From assembly GCA_046050405.1 (NCBI GenBank), contig JBJOPY010000052.1, positions 1 to 22,237 of the forward strand: DNA of 22,237 nucleotides. The letters are read 5' to 3'. Positions 1 to 8,923 of the stretch are shown here, piece after piece. Every line of letters begins with the position of its first letter. Within the stretch, counting starts at the first letter, position 1. Source of the DNA: JADKCL01 sp046050405 (GTDB lineage: Bacteria; Bacteroidota; Bacteroidia; J057; JADKCL01). Made by a program: the position numbers and the translations under genes. The notes below the pieces were generated by a model, which ran no database searches, was not told the origin of the DNA, and was given only the letters and a program-made list of their open reading frames with translations.

Positions 1-39
1 AATATTTCCTAAATTGGCGAGATATAAATCAGATACATT

Positions 40-2337
40 TTGGCTTCTCCATCCAGTCCCCTTCAGCAAAGCATTGCACCTAAAAGGGTAAGGGCAACAT
101 TCGAGCAACCTGGAGCAGCAGTTGCCCGCAGATGGTTTCGCATCTTCCGCAGACTGACCCTGGGGAGTATCGCGTTTGCGCTGATAGCCATCTTCACGGT
201 GATCGTCATCGCACTCACGGACATCCCGCCGATGGATGTGATCGAAAATCCCCGCACCGAGCAGAGCACCCAGGTATTCTCTGCGGACGGCGTGGTTTTG
301 AGGAATCTTTTCGATGAAAAGCACCGTGTGAGTCTCAATTTGGAGGACATCTCCCCCCATGTCCTGCATGCACTCATAGCGACAGAGGACATTCGATTCT
401 ACAACCACTCGGGCATCGATCCGCAATCTTTTTTGGCAATATCCAAGGAAGTACTGTCCGGAAAGAGACCACGTGGCGGTAGCACGATCACCATGCAGCT
501 GGCCCGCAACCTATATAATGATATCGGAAGGGAGCGCAGCCTCTGGCGGAAACTCAAGGAGATGGTCGTGGCTGTCCTGCTCGAACGGAAATTCACCAAA
601 GACGAGATCCTGACCGCCTATCTGAATACGGTTTCCTTTGTCGGAAATACCTACGGCATACAGAACGGGGCCCTTGAATACTTTGGGAAAGACGCCAAGG
701 ATCTCACGGTGGTAGAGTCCGCCATGCTGGTAGGACTGCTGAAAGCGACGAATTCCTACAATCCCCGGAACCACCCTGAGGCCGCGAAAAACCGCAGGAA
801 TACCATCCTCGAAATGATGGCTGAGCAGGGCTACCTGGAGCCAGAAATGGATCTAGACAGCCTCAAGGCACTGCCAGTCGGCGTCAAGCATCAAAGTGAC
901 TATCGTGACCTGGGCATCGCTCCTTATTTCACGGAACATTTGCGGGAATGGCTTAGGGAATGGTGCAAGAAGACCAATCACGATATGTACCGTGAAGGTC
1001 TCAGTGTCTACACCACCCTGGACTCCCGAATGCAGCAATATGCAGAAGAAGCTACAAATGAGCATCTTGCATGGCTGCAAGGTGTGTTTGAGAAGCATAT
1101 CTCAGGCAAGGAACCCTGGATCAAGGATACCACCTTCCTTATGGACGCCATGAAGCGAAGTGACCGATACCGTTCCGCAAGACTAGCCGGGCTGGACATG
1201 GAAGAGATCCTAGAGGAGTTCCATACGCCGATCCTGATGGATCTTTTCGATTGGAACCGCCAGGTAAAGGATACCCTGATCAGTCCCTGGGATTCCCTCA
1301 TGAACTATGCCCGGCATCTAGAATCTGGGTTCATGGCGATCGATCCTTCAAATGGCTACGTCAAGGCCTGGGTGGGCGGGATCAACCATCGATTCTTCAA
1401 GTACGACCATGTCTATACTGGCAAGCGCCAAGTGGGCTCCACCTTCAAGCCGTTCGTGTACTGCGCTGCATTCGACAACGGAAGCACCCCCTGCGAGGTC
1501 GAACTGAATCAACCCGTATTCTTTTACAACGACGTCGGGAAGATGATCTGGGCACCGAAAAATGCGGATGGCAAAATCGGCGGATTCATGACGTTGCGAC
1601 GTGGGTTGGCGACCTCCACCAATCTTATCACTGCCCGCGTCATGAAGCGTATCGGGCCGAATGTCGTGTGTGAATGGGCTCGGAAAATAGGCCTCAAATC
1701 ACCGCTTGACTGCGTCCCTTCCATCGCACTCGGCACCACCGATCTCAGCGTTTACGAAATCACGGGAGCCTATGGGACATTTGCCAACAAAGGCGTGCAC
1801 AACGAACCCATGTTTGTCACACGCATTGAGGATCGCAACGGCAATCTGCTGGCAGAATTCACCCCACAACAGCGTGAAGCCATCTCCGAGAACACCGCCT
1901 TCATGATGATAGACATGCTGAAAGGTGTCGTCAATGAACCTGGCGGTACCGGTGGCCGCCTCCGCAGCCGATACCACCTCAATATGGAAATGGGAGGGAA
2001 AACAGGTACTACCCAGAAGCAGAGCGATGGATGGTTCATGGGCGTGACTCCGCATTTGGTTTGCGGGACCTGGGTCGGCTGTGGGGACCGGAGGATGCGC
2101 TTCCAGTCCCTTCAGTATGGTCAAGGTGCAAGCCTTGCACTCCCGGTCTTTGGCTTGTTCATGCAGAAAGTCTATGCCGACAGCACCATCGGTCTCCCAA
2201 AGGACAGATTCCCTACACCACCAAACTTCGATATTGAACTTGACTGTTCGAAATATGACGCTCAACGCAAGAATTTATGGCCCGACAGTCTGGCCCGCGG
2301 CAGCAAGTCGGTTATGAATGTCGAAAATGAGTTCTGA
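40..2337 (+). CDS. Class A penicillin-binding protein (PBP1A family), bifunctional transglycosylase/transpeptidase
   Basis: This membrane-anchored enzyme polymerises lipid II into glycan strands and cross-links the stem peptides on the outer face of the inner membrane. A basic N-terminus is followed by one membrane segment at about residues 40-60. The GT51 glycosyltransferase domain comes next, with the catalytic-Glu motif EDIRFYNHSGID near residue 115, then GGSTITMQLARNLY and the ERKFTKDEILTAYLN block. The transpeptidase domain has the SxxK motif in GSTFKPF near residue 466, STN near 526 and KTGT near 653, so both activities look intact. The length of 765 residues is normal for the family. 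The start is uncertain: the frame has a stop at 25-27 and no ATG before the membrane segment, so TTG at 40 is the best candidate. A possible TTG-N17-TACATTTT promoter at 14-41 would overlap it. The 3' end overlaps uvrC by 20 nt. Confidence 0.93.
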   Translation: MASPSSPLQQSIAPKRVRATFEQPGAAVARRWFRIFRRLTLGSIAFALIAIFTVIVIALTDIPPMDVIENPRTEQSTQVFSADGVVLRNLFDEKHRVSLNLEDISPHVLHALIATEDIRFYNHSGIDPQSFLAISKEVLSGKRPRGGSTITMQLARNLYNDIGRERSLWRKLKEMVVAVLLERKFTKDEILTAYLNTVSFVGNTYGIQNGALEYFGKDAKDLTVVESAMLVGLLKATNSYNPRNHPEAAKNRRNTILEMMAEQGYLEPEMDLDSLKALPVGVKHQSDYRDLGIAPYFTEHLREWLREWCKKTNHDMYREGLSVYTTLDSRMQQYAEEATNEHLAWLQGVFEKHISGKEPWIKDTTFLMDAMKRSDRYRSARLAGLDMEEILEEFHTPILMDLFDWNRQVKDTLISPWDSLMNYARHLESGFMAIDPSNGYVKAWVGGINHRFFKYDHVYTGKRQVGSTFKPFVYCAAFDNGSTPCEVELNQPVFFYNDVGKMIWAPKNADGKIGGFMTLRRGLATSTNLITARVMKRIGPNVVCEWARKIGLKSPLDCVPSIALGTTDLSVYEITGAYGTFANKGVHNEPMFVTRIEDRNGNLLAEFTPQQREAISENTAFMMIDMLKGVVNEPGGTGGRLRSRYHLNMEMGGKTGTTQKQSDGWFMGVTPHLVCGTWVGCGDRRMRFQSLQYGQGASLALPVFGLFMQKVYADSTIGLPKDRFPTPPNFDIELDCSKYDAQRKNLWPDSLARGSKSVMNVENEF

Positions 2338-4147
2338 GTTTCATTCCGAAAAGGTACAGGAGCAGCTCCAGCTCATCCCAGATGCTCCTGGCGTGTACCG
2401 ATACTTCAGCAAGGCGGGAACCCTTCTGTATATCGGAAAAGCGAAGAGCCTCTCCAAGCGGGTCAGGAGTTATTTCAATTCCGGTAAAACCCATAGTTTC
2501 AGAATCGCCTCCATGGTGGCACAGATCGCGGACATCCAGTACACGATCACCCACAACGAGGCGGAAGCATTGACATTGGAAAACAACCTCATCAAGGAGC
2601 AGCAACCAAGATACAACATCAATCTCAAGGACGGGAAGACCTACCCGTACATATGTATCCCCCGGGAACGGTTCCCGAGGGTGTTTTCGACGCGGGACCG
2701 GAGAGCCACCGATGCGGAGTACTACGGACCATTCACCTCTGTGAAGGTCATGCACTCCATCCTCGAACTGATTCGCCAGAACTACAAGTTCCGGAACTGC
2801 AATTATCACCTCACTGAAGCCAATGTCAAAGCGGGCAAATTCAAGCTCTGCCTGGAGTACCAAATCGGGAATTGCCTGGGCCCGTGCGAGGCCATGATCT
2901 CTGAAGAGGATTACAATAAGAACATCGCGGCGATCCGTAAAATACTCAAAGGCCACTTGCGCGAACTCACCGAACAACTGGAGCAGGAGATGCATGCCTT
3001 TGCAGCTGCATACGAATACGAAAAGGCTGAGACAACGCGCCAGATGCTTGAAAAAATCAAGGCCTTCATGTTGCGAAACACGGTAGTCTCAGAAGAAATC
3101 GATGCCGTGGATGTCTTGACGGTGGACCGACTCAATGACCTCGCCGTGATCAACCACTTCAGGGTCGCACATGGGGCAATCGTGGCGACGCATAGCTGGG
3201 AGGTGAGGATACGCCATGACGAGACAGACGAAGAGCTGCTATCTTCGGTTTTTGAACGCTTGATCGCAGAGGAGCCCCTCGGCAAAGAGCTCCTCACGAA
3301 TGTCGATTTCGATCCTGGGGATGAATTCGCCTGGGATGGCCAAATCAAAGTCCCGTCGCGGGGAGACCGGAGAATGCTGGTGGATCTTTCATTGAAGAAC
3401 TGCCGCGTCCTGCTGGAGGAAAAGGTGTGGAAGCAAACCCTCAAAAAAAAGAATCCGCAGGAGACCATCCTGGAGCAATTGCAAAAGGATTTGCACCTTG
3501 TATCTATCCCAAGGCATGTCGAGTGCTTCGACAACTCCAATTTCCAAGGTCAGTTCCCCGTAGCCTCCATGGTGGTTTTCATGGATGGGAAACCATCCAA
3601 GAAGGACTACCGCCATTTCAAGATCAAGACGGTCGACGGCCCCAATGATTTCGCCTCCATGGAAGAGATCATCCATCGGAGGTACAAACGCTGTATTGAT
3701 TCGGGATTGCCGCTGCCTGACCTGATCATTGTCGATGGCGGCAAGGGACAGCTCAGCAGTGCCGCCAAATCACTGGAAGAACTCGGAATTATTCAAAGAG
3801 TGCCCATCATCGGCATTGCAAAGAAGCTGGAAGAGATCTATGTGCTCAATGATCCGATCCCGCTCCACATCGACAAGAGGAGCACCTCCCTCAGGATGAT
3901 CCAGCAGCTTCGAAATGAGGCCCATCGATTCGCCATCACCTTCCACCGGGATCTCCGTAGCAAGAACACATTCCTCACACACCTCACAGATCTGGAAGGC
4001 ATCGGAAAGGCATCGGCGGTCAAATTGCTGACACACTTCCGTTCCGTCAAGAAGGTAAAGGAAGCAAGCCTCGATGAGCTGTCCGCAATCGTCGGACGAA
4101 TACGGGCAAAATTGATCAAGAACGCCCTCGAAAACGGCGATATCTGA
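2318..4147 (+). CDS. uvrC: UvrABC excinuclease subunit C
   Basis: UvrC makes both incisions flanking a DNA lesion in nucleotide excision repair, after UvrA/UvrB have located the damage. The N-terminal GIY-YIG nuclease domain (about residues 20-100) shows GVYRYF and LLYIGKAKSLSKRVRSYF. A UVR helical motif that contacts UvrB lies near 205-240 (LEQEMHAFAAAYEYEKA). The C-terminal RNase H-like nuclease keeps its acidic and His residues in ECFDNSN, IIVDGGKGQ and ITFHRDLRSK. A tandem helix-hairpin-helix closes the protein (LEGIGKASAVKLL, then SAIVGRIRAKLI). At 609 residues it is full length. ATG at 2318 lies inside the end of the penicillin-binding protein gene; ATG at 2327 is an alternative. Either overlap suggests translational coupling. 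Confidence 0.97.
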   Translation: MSKMSSEFHSEKVQEQLQLIPDAPGVYRYFSKAGTLLYIGKAKSLSKRVRSYFNSGKTHSFRIASMVAQIADIQYTITHNEAEALTLENNLIKEQQPRYNINLKDGKTYPYICIPRERFPRVFSTRDRRATDAEYYGPFTSVKVMHSILELIRQNYKFRNCNYHLTEANVKAGKFKLCLEYQIGNCLGPCEAMISEEDYNKNIAAIRKILKGHLRELTEQLEQEMHAFAAAYEYEKAETTRQMLEKIKAFMLRNTVVSEEIDAVDVLTVDRLNDLAVINHFRVAHGAIVATHSWEVRIRHDETDEELLSSVFERLIAEEPLGKELLTNVDFDPGDEFAWDGQIKVPSRGDRRMLVDLSLKNCRVLLEEKVWKQTLKKKNPQETILEQLQKDLHLVSIPRHVECFDNSNFQGQFPVASMVVFMDGKPSKKDYRHFKIKTVDGPNDFASMEEIIHRRYKRCIDSGLPLPDLIIVDGGKGQLSSAAKSLEELGIIQRVPIIGIAKKLEEIYVLNDPIPLHIDKRSTSLRMIQQLRNEAHRFAITFHRDLRSKNTFLTHLTDLEGIGKASAVKLLTHFRSVKKVKEASLDELSAIVGRIRAKLIKNALENGDI

Positions 4148-4197
4148 ATAGGATTCCCCCAGCGCACGCCCATTGAGGGCTATCCGAGTCGCACAAA

Positions 4198-4229
4198 AAG
4201 GCAGAGGGCAATTGATTGCCCTCTGCCTT
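4198..4229 (-). terminator. Intrinsic terminator of the T9SS operon, possibly also serving uvrC
   Basis: A perfect 15-bp inverted repeat (AAGGCAGAGGGCAAT, then ATTGCCCTCTGCCTT) is separated by 2 nt. On the minus strand the stem runs into CCTTTTTG, the U-tract expected downstream of gldN, whose stop lies 29 nt upstream. On the plus strand the hairpin begins 51 nt after the uvrC stop but is followed by GAATTATG with no T-run, so it would be a weaker terminator for uvrC. Lying between two convergent genes, it probably insulates both. Confidence 0.85.
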
Positions 4230-4258
4230 GAATTATGATGTTCAAAGTTTCCTTGAAA

Positions 4259-5131
4259 TTAGAAGCACCACAGATGGTGCTCAAACTCCACGAGCTGATT
4301 GCGGCGGTAATCGGACTCTTCCAATGTTTTGACACCACGGCCGGACACGTCCAGAATATAGCTGCTGAAGAGGCGCATTTCGAAAATCTCGCGCATATTG
4401 CGGTACTCGGCATCGTTGAACTTGTTTTTCCACTGTGTGTCTTCCAACGTCTCCAGTACATCCGCATAACGGAAGCAAACGAAATTCTTGTCAGGCAATG
4501 TTTCTCCTGGATCCACCCATACGAGGCGCAGATATTGGATGTCATACACCATGTCAGAACGATTCTTGTCGAAGATGCGATCCTCGATGAACTCTAATAC
4601 GGATTCGTATGCTGCAATCGAGAAGTCACCCTCCGTAGCTGCTCCAACACCGGTATTAGGATCGGAATCACCTTCGGTGCCGCTGTCACCCAGGTTATCC
4701 CCCGTCTGATCTACACCGAACTCATCTCCTCCCTCGAAATCATCGAACCCGGAATCTTCCTCGTCGAAACTTTCTCCACCGCCATCACCCTCGATCTGCT
4801 GTGCGATCTTCACCACGTCCTCATAGGTGAGTGACTTGTTGAGGCTATCAGGATGATATGCAAGATACTTGCCAGACTTCAAACCATTGATGAGTGCAAC
4901 GACGATTCCCCGGGTCTCACCATATGTGGGGTTTCCGTACAAGGCGGGACTCTCCGAAAAGGTCAGTGGCTGGTTGATTTTCTCTGACAGATCCAAACGG
5001 TTCACAACCTTCCTTCTCCAGTAGTGGTCATCGACCCGGGGAGGTATGCGGGCACCAGGTATCTGAGCGACCACCTCCGTCATGACCCCGCTCAGGAGTA
5101 TCAAGAAAGAAATAAAAACTAATCTTTTCAT
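4259..5131 (-). CDS. gldN: Gliding motility/T9SS ring protein GldN (PorN)
   Basis: GldN is a periplasmic T9SS component that forms large ring assemblies with the lipoprotein GldK beneath the outer membrane. The protein has 290 residues and a signal peptide of about 23 (MKRLVFISFLILLSG, ending VVAQ). Family-like stretches include DDHYWRRKVVNRLDLSEKIN near the start and the C-terminal half from YESVLEFIEDRIFDKN through LVWVDPGE to EYRNMREIFEMRLF. Residues about 114-170 are an Asp/Glu/Gly-rich low-complexity insertion between the two halves, which I do not recall from the F. johnsoniae protein. ATG at 5131 lies 14 nt after gldM and puts the signal peptide at the N-terminus. It is the last gene of the operon, directly before the terminator. 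The call rests on sequence features plus position after gldM. Confidence 0.93.
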   Translation of the reverse strand: MKRLVFISFLILLSGVMTEVVAQIPGARIPPRVDDHYWRRKVVNRLDLSEKINQPLTFSESPALYGNPTYGETRGIVVALINGLKSGKYLAYHPDSLNKSLTYEDVVKIAQQIEGDGGGESFDEEDSGFDDFEGGDEFGVDQTGDNLGDSGTEGDSDPNTGVGAATEGDFSIAAYESVLEFIEDRIFDKNRSDMVYDIQYLRLVWVDPGETLPDKNFVCFRYADVLETLEDTQWKNKFNDAEYRNMREIFEMRLFSSYILDVSGRGVKTLEESDYRRNQLVEFEHHLWCF

Positions 5132-5145
5132 GACAGATGAATTAA

Positions 5146-6816
5146 TTATTTGATAATTGCACCAATATACAAGTCCCTATCACCGAAAGGTTCTTCTATC
5201 CTCTTATTCTGGAAGTTCATCCGATAGACGGATCCAATCTTGAAGTAAATCTTCGTTCCGGGAGGATCCTGCTTGAGTGAATTGCCAAGGGGAACCGAGA
5301 TCCCTGCACTGGCATCCTTTCCGCCACCACTGAAGGTGGCCACTTTCGTAGGCGCACCCAAGGAACGGGCGGCAAGCAAATCGACGTTGTCGATCACATA
5401 ACGGGCATCCTTCGGAAGTGCATTGCGGAAATCATTGTCGGGCCGAATCTTCACCTTGCAATCAGCCTTTCCCGGAATCGGTGATGCGCCATTGTATTCC
5501 TTGCCAAGTACTTCCAATACGATCTCAGGACGCGGAGGCTTGATCACCTTGTACTTGATGTCGTCAATCTTGATGTTCTGGCCGTTCGTCAAGGATGAGA
5601 CGCTGAGGACACAGGTCTTGCCGGTCGGGACGATCGTGATCACACGCTTGTCCGTGCTACTGGGTAGCACCTGAGCCTCTGTGGCCTCGAACTTGGGTGA
5701 GTAGAATTCACCCAGAGCGGGGCAGTCCACGTTGATCGTATTTCCGCAGTTGGCATACAGGTTTTGCACTGAAGCTGAGGTAATCACCACCTCTGGCTTG
5801 CGGATCGTGTATTTGCCTTCCACCTTGAGTTCAGCCATGTCGCCATCCGCCTTCGGAACCTTGATGACGGCATGATAGGAGGCCTCCTTTTCCGTCTGCC
5901 CATTTGCAAAACCACCCGGTGCCGTGAATGTCATCGTCGCAGAATTCCCACCCTTGTCCGTAGTCACGCCTGGCCCGACGAATTGCGGCTTGATCTCACT
6001 CGAGGACATGGCCACGAAAAGCTTGGTCTCGAACTTCATCCCTGCAGCCACAACGCGTGACACAGGGGCATCTACAGCGATCAAGGAGTCAATCTTGAAT
6101 GTAACAGAACCTAGTTTTGCCTTCACTAGGTTGAGCAGGTTGGAATGAATCTCCTGAACGTCCAGCTTGAACTTTTCCATCATCGCAAGGTCGGCGACGA
6201 CCGGTTTTCCGTGGAAGGTATGGTATTCCCAGACCTTGTCCTTTTCATCATGGCAAAGTGGCTTGAACAAATCCTTCTCCGGCTCCTTGCCTGTTGAATC
6301 GGCCTTGGCGACGAGCTTGTTCACCTTCACAAACCGGTTGGCCCAAGTCACGAAATTGTCCAGTTCCTTCTTGAGCTTGAAGGCTTCGCCGTCACCGCGG
6401 CCTCCATTTGAAGCATCATTTCCCATCCAGAACCTGTAGTTTTTCTCCAGTTCCTTGATATTATGCATCTCGCCGGTAGCAGGGTCGAGGTCTGCGATTT
6501 TTTCCAGGGTCTTGATGCGGGCTTCGATCAAGCCAATCATGCCATTGGCTTGCTTCTCCACAGAGTCAGACACTGCCAAAAGAGGCTCGTTCTTATGATT
6601 CCCTTGGCCGATTTCCTCGGTGATTTTCGACTTGATGCCGCCTCTGGTATCCTTGTTCTTTTCCGCAAAGCTCTCTGCGGACTCGTGCAAAGAATCTCGC
6701 AGGCTCTTGAAAGCCTCGAGGATCTCGGCACTCACATTCAACGCTAGAAGCGCCGTGAGCACGAGATACATCATATTGATCATCTTTTGCCGAGGAGATA
6801 GATTTCCACCTGCCAT
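5146..6816 (-). CDS. gldM: T9SS motor protein GldM (PorM)
   Basis: GldM is anchored in the inner membrane by one helix and spans the periplasm as a dimer. With GldL it forms the proton-driven motor that powers T9SS export and gliding, and it transmits force to the GldK/GldN ring. The N-terminus is diagnostic: MAGGNLSPRQKMINMMYLV leads into a single membrane segment at about residues 13-32. A helical region follows, then a series of beta-rich domains forming the periplasmic shaft (four, D1-D4, in the known structures). There is no cleavable signal peptide, as expected. At 556 residues it is slightly longer than I recall for well-studied homologues. It lies 56 nt after gldL and 14 nt before gldN. 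Confidence 0.96.
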   Translation of the reverse strand: MAGGNLSPRQKMINMMYLVLTALLALNVSAEILEAFKSLRDSLHESAESFAEKNKDTRGGIKSKITEEIGQGNHKNEPLLAVSDSVEKQANGMIGLIEARIKTLEKIADLDPATGEMHNIKELEKNYRFWMGNDASNGGRGDGEAFKLKKELDNFVTWANRFVKVNKLVAKADSTGKEPEKDLFKPLCHDEKDKVWEYHTFHGKPVVADLAMMEKFKLDVQEIHSNLLNLVKAKLGSVTFKIDSLIAVDAPVSRVVAAGMKFETKLFVAMSSSEIKPQFVGPGVTTDKGGNSATMTFTAPGGFANGQTEKEASYHAVIKVPKADGDMAELKVEGKYTIRKPEVVITSASVQNLYANCGNTINVDCPALGEFYSPKFEATEAQVLPSSTDKRVITIVPTGKTCVLSVSSLTNGQNIKIDDIKYKVIKPPRPEIVLEVLGKEYNGASPIPGKADCKVKIRPDNDFRNALPKDARYVIDNVDLLAARSLGAPTKVATFSGGGKDASAGISVPLGNSLKQDPPGTKIYFKIGSVYRMNFQNKRIEEPFGDRDLYIGAIIK

Positions 6817-6872
6817 GATTATATTCTTTTCTAAAGTTTAATAAACGCTAAGAAATAATTAGAATGAATACA

Positions 6873-7700
6873 TCAGCTCCGGTTGGACATGGCAGACAAC
6901 ATACCGCCATAGACCGCATTCAGATCGCGAAGATTCTTCGTGAGGCTGGCAACCTCCTTACGGTATGCTTCGGCATCCTTGGAGGCCTCGACCATGTTGG
7001 TCATGGCTCCGCCAAGGCTTTCATAGAACTTGTTGATGCTGGTAATATGCTGCTGGGCATCCTGCAATTCCATTTCATATACGGCATTGAGTGAAGCCAA
7101 GTTTTTGGTCACGCGCTGCACTTCTTCATGATAGGCGTTGGCTTGCTGGGCGGCGCCTCCGACACTGCTGGACAGGCTGCTCATGGCATTCACAGTGGAA
7201 GCGTAACCGTCATTCAATTGCGACATTTTGCCTGTTGCATTGCGAACGCTGGCGGTGTACTCATTCGTGGCAACCGTCGCATCCTCGATCTTAGAAAGCT
7301 TGTCAACGTTGCTTTTCAGACCCTGAAGTGAACCGGAAAGGGACTCAAACAGATCAGAAGACAATTCTATTCCCCCCATCCCCTTTTCAGCAATGGCCAG
7401 TGCTTCCTCAGGAGTCATGCCAGACTTGTCGTCCTTGGTGTCCATTACAAATTCGTCATCCTCGTTCAACTGCGGGTAAACCTTACCCCAATCCAACTCC
7501 GCATGAAGGGGCTCGAATGCAGAAACGAAAAACACGACCACCTCGGTGCCCATGCCAGCAATCAGCATTTCATTTGCATAGTCCCAGTGCATAATCTTGA
7601 ACAATGCGCCACCAATTACAACTGCTGCACCAAGACCATAGAGATATTTCATGAAGATCTTAAATGCACGCGATTCCAGAAAACCTTTTTTCTTAGCCAT
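6873..7700 (-). CDS. gldL: T9SS motor protein GldL (PorL)
   Basis: GldL is the inner-membrane ion-channel partner of GldM; a pentamer of GldL surrounds a GldM dimer and converts proton-motive force into rotation. Two membrane segments lie at about residues 13-36 and 45-62. Between them is the family signature ALFKIMHWDYAN, and in the second helix is Glu53 (IAGMGTEVVVFF), which aligns with the glutamate shown to be essential in F. johnsoniae GldL. The cytoplasmic tail (about 110-275) is predicted helical and carries a repeated unit ending TKNLxxLNAVY at about 189-208 and 245-264. Length is 275 residues. Its ATG lies 162 nt downstream of gldK, the largest gap between consecutive gld genes here. 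Confidence 0.96.
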   Translation of the reverse strand: MAKKKGFLESRAFKIFMKYLYGLGAAVVIGGALFKIMHWDYANEMLIAGMGTEVVVFFVSAFEPLHAELDWGKVYPQLNEDDEFVMDTKDDKSGMTPEEALAIAEKGMGGIELSSDLFESLSGSLQGLKSNVDKLSKIEDATVATNEYTASVRNATGKMSQLNDGYASTVNAMSSLSSSVGGAAQQANAYHEEVQRVTKNLASLNAVYEMELQDAQQHITSINKFYESLGGAMTNMVEASKDAEAYRKEVASLTKNLRDLNAVYGGMLSAMSNRS

Positions 7701-7724
7701 TTTGTTTATTGCTTACTTAAGAAG

Positions 7725-7738
7725 TTGATAATTATCAA
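7725..7738. repeat. 14-bp perfect palindrome in the gldK-gldL spacer
   Basis: TTGATAATTATCAA reads the same on both strands and lies 24 nt upstream of the gldL start. It could be a protein-binding dyad or a small RNA hairpin near the gldL leader. It is A+T-rich, so chance is a real alternative, and no matching copy was noticed elsewhere in the window. Confidence 0.4.
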
Positions 7739-7862
7739 GAATGATTTCAGTGAATTCACTTTTATGTTTTCTCCTATCTACAATGTGCAAGTGCTGATGG
7801 TGAAAAAAACCTTGCTGCTGGGACTGTCAGCCAAGAATCCGCACTTGAACCAAGCGAGCCAA

Positions 7863-8900
7863 CTAGAATGCGGCTGCACCCGAGCGTCCGATCTGCGTTA
7901 CAGCACAGCGAAAGCCAACGAAAGACTTCGTGGTGTCTGAATACTCATAGGTCCGTGTCCCGCAAGACAGGAATATTCCGATGTCCTTCCATGAGCCGCC
8001 ACGAATCACTTTTCGAATGTTGGCACCGCCGGGAACCCTTTCCTCAGGCTTGTAGCGCGGGTCGCGGTAGACTGGGTTCAAGTCATGCGCATAGATGTAG
8101 CCAGACTCTTCGAAATCATCTTCGCACCACTCAGCGACATTGCCCGGCATACACCACAGGCCATAGTCATTCGGCCAATAGCTGCGAGCTGGACTTGTGT
8201 ATTCATAATTGTCAGCGATATAGTCGCCACGTCCAGGCTTGAAGTTGGCGAGGAAGCAACCCTTGGAGTTACGGATATAGGGGCCTTCCCATGGGTAGAT
8301 CTTGTGTTCGTAGCCACCACGAGAAGCATATTCCCACTCGGCTTCGGTTGGAAGGCGGAATCGCGGCATTGGGGGCATCTCTATCGAGGCACGATAGGCA
8401 TTGTAATGCGCAGTCCTCCAACGGCAGAACTCGGAGGCAGCATACCAGTTGACACCCACCACCGGGTACTCGTCAAAGGCAGGGTGCCAGTAGTAGTTCT
8501 CCTGCAAGGGCTCATTGTAGGCAAACACGAAGTCGCGCACCCAAACGATGGTGTCAGGATATACGAGCTGGGCGACATCCGCCGCAAGCGTGTCCCGTGC
8601 AGTTTCGATAAACTGCCGATACTCATTGTTGGTGATCTCAGTATCATCCATGTAGAACGAGCTGATTGTAATCTGGCGGTTGTGGGCTACTTGGGAGTAG
8701 TTCACATCCTGGTCATTCTGACCCATGTGGAAGCTTCCCGGTGGAATCAAAACCATGCCGTAAGGAGTGGGCTGATCCCAATCCGGACGATCCAACACGC
8801 CTGTCAATTCACCGTTCTTACCCGTTTGCTTGCCACCAAAAAAGCCGCAACCACTTGTAAAAACAGAAACTGCAACAAATACAACCAATAACCTTTTCAT
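7863..8900 (-). CDS. gldK: T9SS ring lipoprotein GldK (PorK)
   Basis: GldK is an outer-membrane lipoprotein facing the periplasm that builds the T9SS ring with GldN. The N-terminus MKRLLVVFVAVSVFTSGC has a clear lipobox with Cys18 as the lipidation site. The body is an FGE/SUMF1-like fold. It opens with MVLIPPGSFHMGQND and FYMDDTEITNNEYRQF, continues with YPVVGVNWYAASEFCRW, RFRLPTEAEWEYASRGG and GNVAEWCED, and ends VIRGGSWKD and VGFRCAV. In GldK this fold is structural and is not thought to activate sulfatases. ATG at 8900 is preferred over a TTG at 8909 because it starts the signal peptide cleanly. At 345 residues it is shorter than the F. johnsoniae and P. gingivalis proteins but has the complete core fold. 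A promoter of its own is likely just upstream. Confidence 0.93.
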   Translation of the reverse strand: MKRLLVVFVAVSVFTSGCGFFGGKQTGKNGELTGVLDRPDWDQPTPYGMVLIPPGSFHMGQNDQDVNYSQVAHNRQITISSFYMDDTEITNNEYRQFIETARDTLAADVAQLVYPDTIVWVRDFVFAYNEPLQENYYWHPAFDEYPVVGVNWYAASEFCRWRTAHYNAYRASIEMPPMPRFRLPTEAEWEYASRGGYEHKIYPWEGPYIRNSKGCFLANFKPGRGDYIADNYEYTSPARSYWPNDYGLWCMPGNVAEWCEDDFEESGYIYAHDLNPVYRDPRYKPEERVPGGANIRKVIRGGSWKDIGIFLSCGTRTYEYSDTTKSFVGFRCAVTQIGRSGAAAF

Positions 8901-8923
8901 AACAGACAAATTGAAGAGTGTTG

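Noticed and set aside
2312..2995. 227-residue open frame on the minus strand opposite uvrC
   Set aside because: It is fully antisense to a well-conserved gene, has no recognisable motif, and its length follows from codon usage of uvrC on the other strand.
8085..8891. 268-residue plus-strand frame opposite gldK
   Set aside because: Shadow of gldK; no start-region signal and no family resemblance.
7863..8900. Reading of the GldK gene as a sulfatase-modifying (formylglycine-generating) enzyme
   Set aside because: The fold is shared, but the lipobox, the gldLMN neighbours and the PorP context identify GldK, in which the fold is structural.
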